This document shows, one piece after another, positions 26,027-38,613 of a DNA stretch of 64,000 nt (position 1 is its first letter; each line of letters begins with the position of its first letter). Under the pieces are notes generated by a model. That model saw only the letters and a list, made by a program, of their open reading frames with translations, made no database searches and was not told the DNA's origin. The stretch is from the NCBI RefSeq assembly GCF_964340395.1, contig NC_135565.1, forward strand, positions 20,798,709-20,862,708. The letters run 5' to 3'. The stretch comes from Glandiceps talaboti. Lineage: Eukaryota; Hemichordata; Enteropneusta; Spengelidae. A program made the position numbers and the translations under genes.

Positions 26027-26952
26027 GGTGTGTGGGGGGAGTGGGATGGGCAGATAAATGTGCTTTCATCTCACCGAAATAGTCACCTATGACTATCGTC
26101 AAAGTATGGTCACTAGCTTTACAAAGTATAAGTCAGAGACAAGAAGATTGATACAATCTAGGTGTCTGAGTTTAACCATAGACCCTCTATGTTGGTGGAA
26201 GGTCTATGGTTTAACCTAAGTGGCACGCTGCCAATCCTCTAACTTATCGTTATGCTAAATCAACCAATGACAACACGAAGACTCAGATTGAATAAACTTG
26301 GTTGAACGATAGCCTACGTTGCAATGACCAAACTGACCCCCCTCCCCCGATAAATGACAGAACTCACACATGTCTAAATCACTGTGACTAACGCAAAGAC
26401 TTTACGAAAAACATTGCTAGTGTTATAATAGTTGACAGCCGACAACCTGTTGATTAATTTATATCATTGGAAACTGATTATTGGAAACTTTAATACATGA
26501 AAATATTAAAGTCTCCCTAACTGCAATTTGGCTATTCTCTTTCGCTTTCTCTTTTCTTCTTAAAATAGTTCAGTCAGGTGAGGCGAACTGTATTCAGGCT
26601 CATTCGATATTCAGACATCGTCATCTAAAAACGGGTATCTAAGATTATAACAGAAAAGTCTTTACGTGTGTTGAAATATCACTGAAGTTAAACTATCTGT
26701 TTTTATTCAATAATTACAAATGCAATCACGATATTTGATTATTACACTATTAATGTCAAACTAAGTTTATAGTACTGATTACAATACTCCAGTTATCATA
26801 ATAACCAAAGAAGTAACATCCAGGGGAAATTAACAGAAGCGAAATTTAGAAAGTTGTTGATCAGAAAAAAAATTGGACTACATTGTTATCGGCCTGCTTA
26901 CATCGTTGGAATACGTAATGCAAGTAAACGAAGAAAGGGGATTTCCATTGAA

Positions 26953-27047
26953 ATTTGCACACGACACTATAGTATAACAATATTATATAAGTGTATTGAC
27001 GCCCTTCGCTCGGTTTTTCTGTCCAGGGTTTCGACACCGGTTGGTGC
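26953..27047 (+). promoter_or_regulatory. Candidate core promoter of TNF-like gene 3
   Basis: TTGCACACGACACTATAGTA, then a TATA-like TATTATATAA (26981-26990), then CCGGTTGGTGC (27037-27047). The first and last blocks match the candidate promoter of TNF gene 2, and the start codon lies about 140 bp downstream in both genes. Confidence 0.5.
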
Positions 27048-27185
27048 ATTGTTCTGCATGACAAACTAGACTGTCCGGAGAGTTTTCATAACCAGATATT
27101 CTAATTGCAAGCCTGATAAACGAGCGGACATAAGGAAATTATAAAGGATTTCAAAGGAAGGGGTCATACCAAATAGTTTACAAAT

Positions 27186-29534
27186 ATGGAAGAACGAGGG
27201 AGAAGTTCGTTTAGTTTTCTAAAACTGATTTTTACCGTTTTTGTCATACTTCTACCAATATTCCTTTTTTTAAATTATGTCCCATTTGATAGCTTCATAG
27301 ATGTAAGATTCCAGAGTGAACATTTAGAAATGTCCATACACCTTCAATACGTTAACACGCACAGCTGTGGATCTCCCGAAATCGACATACCAATATCGCA
27401 AATGGACAAGAACGCATGCGTACAAAGTGGAAGACGACCTGGACGTACATGTACCTGCGACAATGGCATACAACCGTCGTCAATTGCTGGACAACAAAAT
27501 GTGAACGACAACGACGACGGACCGCGGCAGCTGCCATTCTCAAGTCATATTCCACATAATGAAGATATCCCTCTTTGGTCCACTACCGAAGACGACGCAA
27601 TAAAAAAGGTATGTATCTGTTCAGTATAGTTAAAATTAACAAGAACCACTGCATACTATACAGTCGGTTTCTTTTCGAAGTGTTCATCGTAGTCATAGCA
27701 ACATTGTACTAAATATAGGACATGACGTTACTCCAGTGCGCACGCATGACTAGTAACCGATTGCTTATTTTAATTTTGAATGAGGCACATACCGATCCAA
27801 GTAAGAATATACTGGCTACATCGCTGTTTATTTTGAAACGAAAAATAAAACAATAATCTCAAATAAATGAAAACTTCTTTGAATTAAATAATGTTAACAT
27901 GGAATAAAAGTGTGGATTCCACCGAAAAACAACACCTAAACGGTTAAAATTAGTTTGCAACTACGAAAAATATAAAATACTATAGCTAAAATAAAATAAT
28001 ACTTTTGGCCTGAACGGCTTGCCATAAGGTAGGTTGGAATTATATTGTATTTTATTTCATTTTTTTAATTGTTTTCATTTTTGAAAAATATTGCTTTGAT
28101 ACCCCTTCTGTGATAGTTTGATGAAATATGGACAGACATCTCTGGGGAAAGAAAACAGATATACATGAAGGTCAAGAAGACAGAGAATTGTCTTTTTCAA
28201 ACATCAAGATATAATGACCTTTAAATGGCGTTGAACTTACTAGAACTAACAAACAACAATTGTCTTTTTTAAGGTTATCGTATGGATTTGCGAATACTTA
28301 ATGAATGAACTACATTATTGCCAGAAGCAGACATCAGGTAAAGAACCACAACGTTGATAGTATATAGTATTAATAACCCTTTATGGTATCTGAGTTGTCC
28401 ATATGACCACGTGAACGGAGAGGGCGCTATTCTATTATGGCGGTCAACCATTGGCCCCGCTCGATTTCAGCTTTTAATCACTTTGATATTCGAGTTCCGT
28501 CATATTATTGTATTTTCATTTGCTATTTTCCTTTCATAAAAATGAAACAGAATTAAAATTTTATAACATTCCTAGAGATTGTGACTGACTATAATTATAG
28601 TAAAGTTTTATTTTCAACAGATTTTGAAGAGCAAGGTGATCATGAATTCATAATGAACGATAGTACAATTTCAAGTTCATCGAAGATTATTTGGGATTTG
28701 TCAATAATACTACTGATCGACGCTATGGTATTACTTCTGGCAATATGTTGTTACAAGAGTCCAAAGTTACGGAGATGGTTAGATGGTAGGGAATTTTAAA
28801 ATTCTATAATTCGTTAAACTGAGTTAAATCTCGATGACGTCATAATTCTAGTAATGTTAATGTCAGTACATGTCTACTATGACATTCTGACATTGCTAGA
28901 GGTGTTGATTGTATAGTAGATAATTCAACGACAATTTGTATACGTATGATATATTACGTCATCGGATTGTTTGTAAGTTATCTTAATAAGTTCAGTTAAT
29001 TGCAAGTGATGGCTAAGTATACTTCAGTAAGTAGAATACATCGAGTACCTTTTAAATACACAGTAACAATTACGCCCCAATATAGCATATAGTAATATAA
29101 ATCTCAATATAGCATATGAGACGGTTCTAAATCTGTTTCCCCCCGGCCCGTTGCCCCGTCCTTTTTCCCCGAGGTCATTTTGCCCACCCCACCTCCACCC
29201 CCACCCCGGCTGAATCGAAAGTACGTTTAGTAACTTTAAGTTTAGTTTTACTCGATATAACCGACCCGCTTCCGTATGATACGGGTACAAATAGTTATTT
29301 TGTCAAAGACCAAAACAATTCCTAGAACTTCAGAAATGATACAAATCCATCTATTAGTATTTGGGTGTGACTGTTAGTGCTTTGTGTGCCAATAGTAGAG
29401 TTGCTCACTTAACGTCAGTTATTACTATTATAGTGTTTCATGATTAAGTTTGTCTGTTTTTATTCTCTCTGTATTTATCGACAGACGTAAGAACACCACC
29501 TAGACAGCCTCTTCAAGCGAACCATGACCAGTGA
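27186..29534 (+). CDS. TNF-ligand paralogue lacking the TNF domain, with second membrane span
   Basis: Predicted 233 residues. Exons: 27186-27608, 28274-28337, 28621-28785, 29485-29534; phases 0,1,1; coding sum 702 nt ending in TGA. The N-terminus parallels genes 1 and 2: short basic tail, membrane span (about 11-33), RFQSEHLEM stalk, then SGRRPGRTCTCDNG, matching gene 2's SGERPGCTCE. Exon 2 has the same position and phases as in the relatives but differs in sequence. Exon 3, again phase 1-1, encodes a hydrophobic span (about 185-207) followed by KSPKLRRW instead of the ligand exon. Exon 4 ends after 15 residues. No TNF homology domain exons were found before the next gene. Predicted topology: both ends cytosolic with an extracellular loop of about 150 residues. 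It could be a dominant-negative or signalling partner, or a decaying copy; intact splice sites argue against simple decay. Confidence 0.7.
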
Positions 29535-30752
29535 CAATGAAAGAAAACAAGTTTTTCTATTTCTATTGCTCCTTATACAATTTTTTGTATTGTTTATCTT
29601 TTTTTTAAAGTTATTCAGGCAACTATCATAGAAGATTTTTTTTCGGACAAAGCCTGCAGTTTATATATGTTTGTTAGCCCTTCTTGTCAGTCTTGTATGA
29701 TTTTGTATATATAGAGCCATAGTATAAAGTTATTATAGAAAGTGAATTTATGTAAGACTCTATATTAAAAAGAGATAGATACCATATTATATAACGCATG
29801 CGCAGTCTAATACCTAACGAAACATATACAGATACATGTTTACATCTTTATACATTGAAAAGACTTATTATTATCAGTGATTGAGTGCATTTACATGAAA
29901 ATAATTAGATATTTACATATTTATTAACATATTTACATATTTGAAATTACTCATTAATTAGATATTCACAATTTACAGTAAATGTGTTCAATTTTTATAC
30001 AAAAGATAATCTTTTCAATTAAGATTGAATTTTGAGAACTAAATAGTTTTCAAATAATTCGAGAAACCTGTGATTTAATTTGTTCGTTTAATTTTCATGA
30101 TGACTACTACCCTTTTTATGTTATTGTTTACTGACTCAGGATGATGAATTATATAAATCTAGCTTATAGTATTATAATGAGCTCATTATTATTCATGATG
30201 CCATGCACTTTTTCAGTCACGTGATCAAGTGGCAGTTTTTGAATGAAACTGGAATGTTTTTCTAGCTGTTCAATAATTTGTTATGATGACTACTCGGATG
30301 ACAAAAAGTCGTTGATACAAGCAGAGAGAAACCAATAAGAAACTTTACAGTCTACACTTGAAGTTCTTGCTACATTTTGTCTAACTAAACAAACAATCAA
30401 ACGTACTGCAAGTCGACGCAGATACACTGGATCCAATATTTCGATGTCTGCATGTGATGTCTGCATGGTGACTTGTTAGTTCATTTCATTGAGACAAAAG
30501 AAATTGCAAGAAACTGTAGTCATTCAAGTGTAGCAAACAAAAGGTTAATCACTGTAAGACGTTGGGGGCGTTAGGCCTGACTGAACAGGCATGCGCAGAC
30601 TGGGAAACCCCCCCGTAGACAAACGTGAACGAACTGTTGTTTTGGTGTATTACGTTGGCGGAGGCGCCCGTTCGAACTTTTGAAGTGTAATATTATTTGA
30701 CGTACTTGTGTGTGAGAATAAAGACTTTATACCCAACTACAACGTGTTATAC
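29535..30752. other. 3' flank of TNF-like gene 3
   Basis: AT-rich, no gene recognised. A weak ATTAAA at 29764-29769 could serve gene 3. Several ATTTACATATTT repeats lie around 29915-29945. Confidence 0.5.
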
Positions 30753-31010
30753 ATGCTTGCGATCATCAAGTGTAACATTTGCAGTTTCTTATTGGTTTCT
30801 GTGTGGTTGTATAAAACAGCGCCAGTGAACAGTATCGTGAAATGGGCTGTATGTTTAATAATAGCTTGTATATGTGTTGTGATCAAAAGATGCTCCTTTA
30901 TATTCCATTTTGAAGTCATATTGCTATTTTTAATGGTATCGTTATTAGTATCAATTCTGGTAGTGATCCCGAGACTTATTAATTTGGTTATTATGCTTAC
31001 ATTTGAATAA
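30753..31010 (+). CDS. Hypothetical 85-residue hydrophobic ORF
   Basis: Starts at ATG 30753. Three hydrophobic stretches are visible: CSFLLVSVWLY, AVCLIIACICVVI and ILLFLMVSLLVSILVVI. AT-rich sequence readily yields such frames by chance, no family is recognised and no splice context is seen. It is listed only because it is the longest ordinary-looking frame between gene 3 and the sulfotransferase. Confidence 0.15.
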   Translation: MLAIIKCNICSFLLVSVWLYKTAPVNSIVKWAVCLIIACICVVIKRCSFIFHFEVILLFLMVSLLVSILVVIPRLINLVIMLTFE

Positions 31011-31170
31011 GCATACAGACCGTGATAATATAATTAATGTAAAAAGTGAAATTTACCATTTAAATGTATAAATGTCGATAGAACATTGAACATAATATGT
31101 TTCAGTGTTTTTACAATTATGCGAATAAAATGTCTCAAAAACACTATTAACATTGAAAAATAGTGTGAAT

Positions 31171-31173
<3 letters not shown>

Positions 31174-31227
<54 letters not shown>

Positions 31228-31292
31228 TAATATATACATACATGTGTGTATGTATGTATGTATGTATGTATGTATGTATGTATGTATGTATG

Positions 31293-31323
<31 letters not shown>

Positions 31324-31471
31324 TTTATGTATGTATGTATGTATGTATGTATGTATGTATGTATGTATGTATGTATGTATGTATGTATGTATGTATGTAT
31401 GCATGCATGCATGCATGCATGCATGTATGTATGTACGTACGTACGTACGTACGTACGTACGTATGTATGTA
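31174..31471. repeat. (TA)n-(TGTA)n compound array
   Basis: TA units are followed by about 50 GTAT units with late GCAT and GTAC variants. Frames on both strands are repeat artefacts. Confidence 0.97.
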
Positions 31472-31860
31472 TGTATCCCCACTCCGACACATAAACCCCA
31501 ATATCTTGCCACACTGTTCTCCCAGTTACCCGTGAAAACCACCCACCTCCTAATACAACAGCTATTAAACTCTTGATTGTGGTTATCAACATGATGCGTT
31601 CTTTATGGTATGACGTTAGCAGTGGGTGATGACAGCTGTTGTGTTGTGGTGTGGTGCCAAATTCACAATATAATATAAATATCATACTATTAGGAGATGC
31701 AATAAGTCAAAGTAAATATTGTGTCCCTCCCCTAATTCCATTTTTCTTAAACATGGCTCTCCCCCTAGAACAGATTTATAAAACCTGACCCACAATCCCC
31801 CCCCCATGAATTCAATGACTACTCCCTCAGTGTCGATATTTGAGCCATTTTGTCAGGGAT

Positions 31861-34800
31861 ATGGCGTTGTTACATCTCCGAGAATTGCGTCGTCTATTTT
31901 GTAGTGTCATATTTATCTTTGTAGCAGTCTCCGTTCTTGCTATTATATTCATTGTTCCCATCGTCAATATTCGGTACGTTTTTATTTCCTTATTTCTAAG
32001 TATAGGATTCTGGGACATCTCAGAAAGAGATGGCACGGAAGTAAAAGAGAGCCTAGTAGTTGTCATCTACCATGATGTGACTAGTAACTTCCTATCTTTA
32101 TGGCGTTAACAAAGGCAAACCTTTTCCTACGTTAACATATACTTTACAGTATTCAACTGTAGCCAAGGCAAAAGATTTTTTTAAATGTTTTGTTTCCGAT
32201 AACGTGATAGGGTAGTTAGGTTGGAATTGTATTTTATTTTATATTTCATTTTGTTTAATTACTTTGCCCCAAACACGATACTCGTTGGTCACAATATTTC
32301 CGTAACAGTTGATGAGGTGTAAAAGAAGTAAATGAAGACAATTATGTGATTCAGAAGTAGACAAACACAATATGCAGACTGTGCTGTTATAGACTGAAAT
32401 GACATCGTTTCTCTCTAGAAGTGATTTTTAAAAAGGTAAAACAATGTTTACTGTCGGCGATTTAAACTAGGGTCGGTCAACACTCTATTTGTTTATTTGG
32501 CCTAATTTGTTTTCAAAAAAAAATCTGCTCAGGGATAGTCTTGTTCCTATACAGTATCGTTACGATTCATATCTTCACTCACACAGTTCAGGGGTAATGC
32601 AGAGTATGGGACACGTACATCTGAACTATGTTGGTGCTCATAGAAATCTGTGATTGAATTGTAGCCACATTTTATACAAAACTAACCATATGTACAAAAT
32701 ATAATGACCTTTATATCGAACTGTACGATAAATTTGTCAAAATCAAGACATGTCTTTCATTACATATACAATAGTATGTGCTTAATATATAAATATGGTT
32801 GATTACTTTCAACACTGGTGCACAGGTGGTACAGAAAAGAGACATCTGTTAACGCAAAAACCATTTTAGGTTTCACCTCTCTTTGTACAGATCATAAATG
32901 GTTGGCCCATGGCTATGGCATGTGCGTCGTAAAAGTACACCATTTGTATAATGAAGTACAGTAAAAAAAGAGTGAAAGCATATTTATATATATGACCTTT
33001 CTATATGCAACAAATCTAACCAGTTATTCAGACTAAAAACTAACCAATCCATACAACCATTGGGGAAAACAACACTCAATTAGAGCTAATGTGACTGACG
33101 AATCTTGTATAAATGTTTTTACAGCGCACACAAAATAAAAAACAAACGTAGCCGATTTACTTTGTTGGTATGATTTCAACCAAATGTCGACCATTCTTTG
33201 CTATATAGTGATATGCTGTTTACAAAATGTCCTGGTAATGATAGTACACATTTTGACACATCACGTTCATAATATAGCCTTCGTTGATTGGCTTAGATCG
33301 TATCACGTGGTATGTACCATTGACCCACCAATACATCAATTTGCATATACAGGTAATAGTCGCGTTCTATTTTTCCCAAGGGAAATATTCATGTAGCACG
33401 CCTGTCTTATCGGGGGCTTTGACTATGGATAGAATATGTACATGAGAATATGATATGTTATAACATTTTAATATTGCTTGGCCTTAATTATTTGGGCATT
33501 GCGTGGCCTTATTTGGGCACTAGTACTAGGAGTAGGACCTATTACCCCTCATCTTGTTATGCTACATAACAGCTCTCGGGTAGTAGACGTTTACTAGCGC
33601 CCTCATAGTCACAGATATTCGTTTCCTTTTTCATGTTGTAGTCTATATGTACCTTTAAATAATACTTACCAAATTCAAGCGATTTTGTACTGACAGATGT
33701 CTTTGGTCAAAGGTATATTTTAAACGTTGTATGTATCTAAGCTATTGCCTTTAATTTATATCAATTATGTGAATAACACCACTTACTGTTTTGTTTTGAT
33801 GTGAATGTCCCGTATTGGTATATTTCCTAACCCCTCGCCCGTATGACGTCACTGTCGTTGATATCGTTGTGTCATTGATATATATGTGTCTACTTGTTTT
33901 TCTTACAGCCATTATGAACATATTTACCGCGTTGAGACTGGGTTCAGTATAAAGAACGGGGAGGTAAAATATCCGATCGGATCGTTCAACATTGGTCCTA
34001 ACACGAATACAAGTAAATTGAACGACGGTGACACGAAACAAGTACGTGAACAAGATAAAACTATTTCACACATAACAGAGAAATTTCCGTGGATAGTCCG
34101 ACGTAAGTACATGAGGAATTATTATACAAAAACAGACAATAGGACGGATCGTGAAAATTACAAACATAGCAGAATGGTATTTCTACATCATAACAAAGCT
34201 GCTGGTACAACCATGAAGACATGCCTGGTTACTTTAGCTATTCAAAAAGGTTTACGAATTGGACCCGTTATGAGCAGTAAAACTCGCGTTGATTTCCAGA
34301 TGTTCGTGACCCATCGGGAAGCCCTTTTTCAAAATACCAGCATTTTCATGGGTGGCTATTCCTTCGGAGTATGCGATAACTTAAAATCGGATAGACTGTG
34401 TTCTTATTTCACAATATTACGTAATCCGTATGAGAGAGTCATATCGTCATTCGAATACTGCAAACTTGCAAGATTAGACCAGCTATGTTCAGTATTGAAT
34501 GCGAACGAGGTTACGATTAACGAATGGGCAAGACACCAGGGGAGTTTCTTTTTCCGACAAGTGTTATTCAAACCAGAATTTTGCAAGAAAATCTATGATC
34601 CCTACATAACCTTAGCTTCTGAATCACACGATCGTCGATGGAATAACTGGAATAAAATAAATGCGTCTTGCTGGTTTCGTGAGAAGTTAGCACTGAACAA
34701 TATGACAACTCAAGCAGAACGAGAGTTAATGTTGGAGTATATACTCAATAATTTAGAAAACTGGTTTGCTGTTATAGGCATTGTGGAGCAATATGAATTA

Positions 34801-35067
34801 TCATTAAAGCTATTACAACAAACGTATGGCATACCTTTCAGCAAATACTGTGGAAGTATGAATAAGAACTACAATCATAAGATGTACCATAAAGGAAACC
34901 AGACTGAAACAAAACCTTCATCGCTGGTTGATGAACTTAGACACAAATTGATGGAGGATGAGACAGTCAATGAATCACTGCACTATGATTTGCTGATTTA
35001 TAAAAGAGTAACTAAAATATTTGAAAAACAGAAACAAATATACTTTGAAATAAAGAGGGGAAAATAG
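31861..35067 (+). CDS. Golgi type II carbohydrate sulfotransferase-like protein (two exons)
   Basis: Predicted 423 residues. Exon 1, 31861-31973, encodes a short basic tail and one membrane anchor (about residues 15-37). Exon 2, 33909-35067, carries the whole catalytic part; the split Arg codon (phase 2) and the 1272-nt sum confirm the join. VFLHHNKAAGTTMKT (about 128-142) is the expected 5'-phosphosulfate-binding loop, and ILRNPYERVISSF (about 207-219) the 3'-phosphate-binding motif of PAPS-dependent sulfotransferases. This layout is typical of Golgi enzymes of the HS2ST/HS6ST-like Sulfotransfer_2 group; the acceptor glycan is unknown. N-glycosylation-type sites occur in the lumenal part. 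The gene is tail to tail with a Gal3ST-like gene 1.3 kb away. The start ATG 31861 puts the anchor right at the N-terminus. Confidence 0.85.
33252..33410 (+). repeat. Dispersed repeat, copy A
   Basis: Contains GATTGGCTTAGATCGTATCA then CGTGGTATG and TGACCCA. It aligns over about 150 bp with 35608-35752. It lies within the intron of the plus-strand sulfotransferase; copy B lies just 3' of the gene. Confidence 0.55.
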
Positions 35068-35079
35068 AATTGACTGAAA

Positions 35080-35218
35080 GCAGGGCACACACACACACAT
35101 ACATACACATACACATACACACATATACACATACATACATACATACATACATACATACATACATACATACATACATACACACACATATACACACATACAC
35201 ATACATACATACATACAT

Positions 35219-35258
<40 letters not shown>

Positions 35259-35260
35259 CA
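35080..35260. repeat. (CA)n-(ACAT)n compound microsatellite
   Basis: CA and ACAT units beginning about 20 bp after the sulfotransferase stop codon, so probably within its 3' UTR. Confidence 0.95.
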
Positions 35261-35280
35261 TGAGTATGATGGATTGGGTC

Positions 35281-35320
35281 TACTGAGGTAGCTCTACAAA
35301 GTCTGAGCGAAACGTCTTGG
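35281..35320 (+). ncRNA. Hammerhead-ribozyme-like relic
   Basis: CTGAGG-TA is followed by GCTC-(10 nt)-GAGC as stem II, then GAAAC and GTC. This is the box order of a hammerhead, with the first box one base off CUGANGA. It follows the (ACAT)n/(CA)n array and precedes TTATATATATA, the same microsatellite association as the 7320-7372 candidate. Probably inactive. Confidence 0.35.
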
Positions 35321-36383
35321 CCACAAACACTTCACTACTGTTTATTATATATATAAAGTCCAAATTTACAAACATCGGTAATCCCAGTAAATGATGGTAA
35401 TTGTGAAAAACCTTTTCTAAATGACCACTCTATAAAAATAGAAAATCAAATGTAATGTAATTAATGTTATCTTATTTTATATATAATAATCTATTATATT
35501 ATATCCCAACACATATTGAATCCTTTCAATCTCTGTGCTAAATCCCTGACTCCATCCAGCAGTTTCATACTGTATATCTTGTTGTGGGATACTATAGTAA
35601 ATTGTAACACATCATTGTGATACAATCGTCAGTGATTGGCGTAGATCATGTCACGTGGTATGAACTAGTGACCCATAGTGACCTGACTTTGCATAGAGTA
35701 GGCATTATTAGTTTTATATTCTTCCTAGGGCACTATTATTGTAGCACCGAATTCCTATCAATGATTTGTTTTGAATATGGAAAATGTATGTGCCTGATAA
35801 TAACGTGATGTGCTATAAAATATTTATTGCCTGGTCAAGCTGACCTTATGCAAATGTTTGGCAAACATTCACATTTCGGTGATTATCATAAGTAGAGTTG
35901 ATACAGAAGTTACTGAATAAAAAAAATCTCAAAAATAGTTCTTAGTAGTACTCAGTACGAAAATTAAAACAATAATTGAAAAACGAAATTTGCTCTTCCA
36001 TAAACTGTGCAAATGTTACCGGGAGGTGCACTCTAATGTGAATCAGATAAGACTATTTCTATAATGAGATGGTTAAGACTCTTAGAAACTCATCAAGTTT
36101 TGTGCTGATGAAAGCGTCACCAATGATTAAAAGGAAACACCTCATGCTATTAGCTATCATACACAGGAATAATAATTACTTTATGTGTGGAATGTTATAT
36201 TATGTTATGTTATTATTTTATATGGTGTCTATAATAAACTTGTTAAAGGCATACTACATGGGGATTATACCATGCACGAGCCAAGTTGAACAAGAAATGT
36301 AGAATATATACGCTGGTCGTTCTACGTCATGAAAACGCGTGTCTACGTCACTAGTTTTGCTGTGTTCGAATTATAATTGAGGA
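35321..36383. other. Convergent intergenic spacer between sulfotransferases
   Basis: Holds copy B of a dispersed repeat (35608-35752) and, at 36302-36375, an inverted relative of the repeat at 4060-4150. No gene seen. Confidence 0.55.
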
Positions 36384-38554
36384 TTAACAAAAGATTCTAC
36401 CTTCCTCTTGCTTATTGCGCAAAAACTTAGTATATGTAACATCACCTCGCCAAAGATGGATACATAAATCTGAGGCGTTTGATTTTAATTTATACCTTGT
36501 TTCTCGACGGTCCGTATTTATAGTAGATGTAGGGGTTATACATGCATTCATTACACGTTTCCTCTCAGTCCTGAAATCTTGTAAATCTCGCTCAAAGGAA
36601 GGGCCATACGCAGAGATTTTCTGCCAGAGAGCTTTGTTAAAATGTTCATACAAATCAACGTCAGCTTTGTTCCATGCAAGAATCTTTTTTCGAACGTCGT
36701 CGGTGATTACCGAACGTTTCTTGTCATTTCGGATATTATTCGATATGTATAGAATGTCCTCCTGTGTCCAGCCCATCATTTTTCTAAGCACGAGTAATGA
36801 TTCATCGAAATATTCACTGATAGCTACTAAGTCGAATTCAGCAGACAAAGCATGGATTTTTGTCTGTACTTTTGCATCATCCGTCGTATCATGTGTACTC
36901 ATTCCTAGATCAAAGAGCTGTCCATTATGAATTTGCCACCAGTAGTAAATTTTTTTATCAACGTACTTTTGAGGATTTTGCATGAATAATGAAAACTTTT
37001 CATCGTTTTTTTTATTAAAACTAATCACTGATTCATCCCATTCAAAAAACCCAAAAGCTGATTCCAGTTGATTGACAGGATGACGTATAATGGTGAGGTA
37101 AGTTGCATTTGGTACAACAGCATCCATTTCCGGTCGATAATACCGCGCGTGATTGGTCAACATATCATAATATTTCCGGCCATACATTGGCACTGGTGAT
37201 TTCTTAACAAACGTTCTCTTAAACAAGTCTCGAGTTGGAAATACATGGTTGGATCCTGGAAGGGCAACTGACATATCCCTCGTATATGCAAATCTTTCCA
37301 GAATAGATACCATCGTTGTACTTCCGGTTTTGTGAATTTTTATGAAAACAATCCTATGTTCTGGTTTGGTCTTGTTTTGGAAATGGATGGATGGATTATT
37401 CCTGGAAGAGACGAGACATTTGTTTTACTCAAGGTTCCCAGAACAAGACTCAAATCGTAGTGAGATCGATCTTTCAGCTACGCTACCACACTTCTGTAAA
37501 ACCAACTACCTAACACTGTCCGCTCTACTAGGCGCTATATAAATCTCTTTATTTTCTTCATTATTTATTTATTTATAGCTAGAAGCCATCAAATATTATT
37601 TACATACACGACTATCAATTTTGAATTTTATTACAGATTTATCAAAATAAATGCCTATTTTCGAATGTAGAATTAACCAAACATACTTTCGTATATTGAT
37701 AAAATCTAGACTATTATTCTAATAGTTGTTTCGTCGTCCATTGCAACATTCACAAAAACGATCAGTAGTAACCATAGCAACTTTGCAAGTGTATTGGAGT
37801 TCGAAATAAAAATACTATTTCAAATAAAAAAAATGTGTGTTTCCGATAACCTGACCGACCCTAGTTTAAGCCTCTGATCCTAAACATTTTATAAACATTT
37901 AAAATAAAAATAAAATAAATTCTTTGTCTTCTTGACCATCATTACGTCGCTTTTCTAACCCCAGTGATGCCAGTACATATTTCATTAAACTATCACACAA
38001 GCGGTATGCTTATCGACATTTTGTTTGTTGTTGGGTCGAAGCAATATTTTCTAAAAAATAAAAACTATTAAAAAGATAAAATAAAACAAATTCCCGACAT
38101 CCTTTCCTATTTTCTGGAGTCATGTTATTGGAAACACAGTTATTTATTTTTTCTCCTTATCACTGTTTTGTTTAAAGGTAGCTTAAATTGGAAGTAATTG
38201 ATATTTGAGTTCTACTCCTGCATATACATGTCTACTACATTTACATGTCTACTAAGCCCCTTTCAACAATACTTTCTTGTTCACGAAAAGAACTTGAACT
38301 AAGAACACTAGTAATACATTACATATCGTTTAGTAGGCAATTGCGCATGTGCCTAACATAAACTCATACACTGCCAAAAGTTTACGTTTTTACTTCCTGA
38401 CGTATAGAAGTCCCATTTAATGTGAAAAGAATGTTAATCCTTACATGATTGAAAATTCTATCATTTCAGTACTACATATAAATTACTGAGTAGTAAAATT
38501 GTGTTCACAGACAAAGTCGGACGGACGGACGGACAGACAGACAGACAGACAGGC

Positions 38555-38613
<59 letters not shown>

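Larger units (their letters stand above)
22640..26950. other. Intergenic region between TNF genes 2 and 3
   Basis: No gene recognised. Contains short (CAAA)n (24463-24505), CAGG/CAGA (25211-25344) and (TG)n (25962-26023) arrays. A hairpin at about 26174-26215 has stem AACCATAGACC / GGTCTATGGTT. A short frame after a possible acceptor at 25520 (LAVHGATITRR) is unsupported. Confidence 0.6.
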
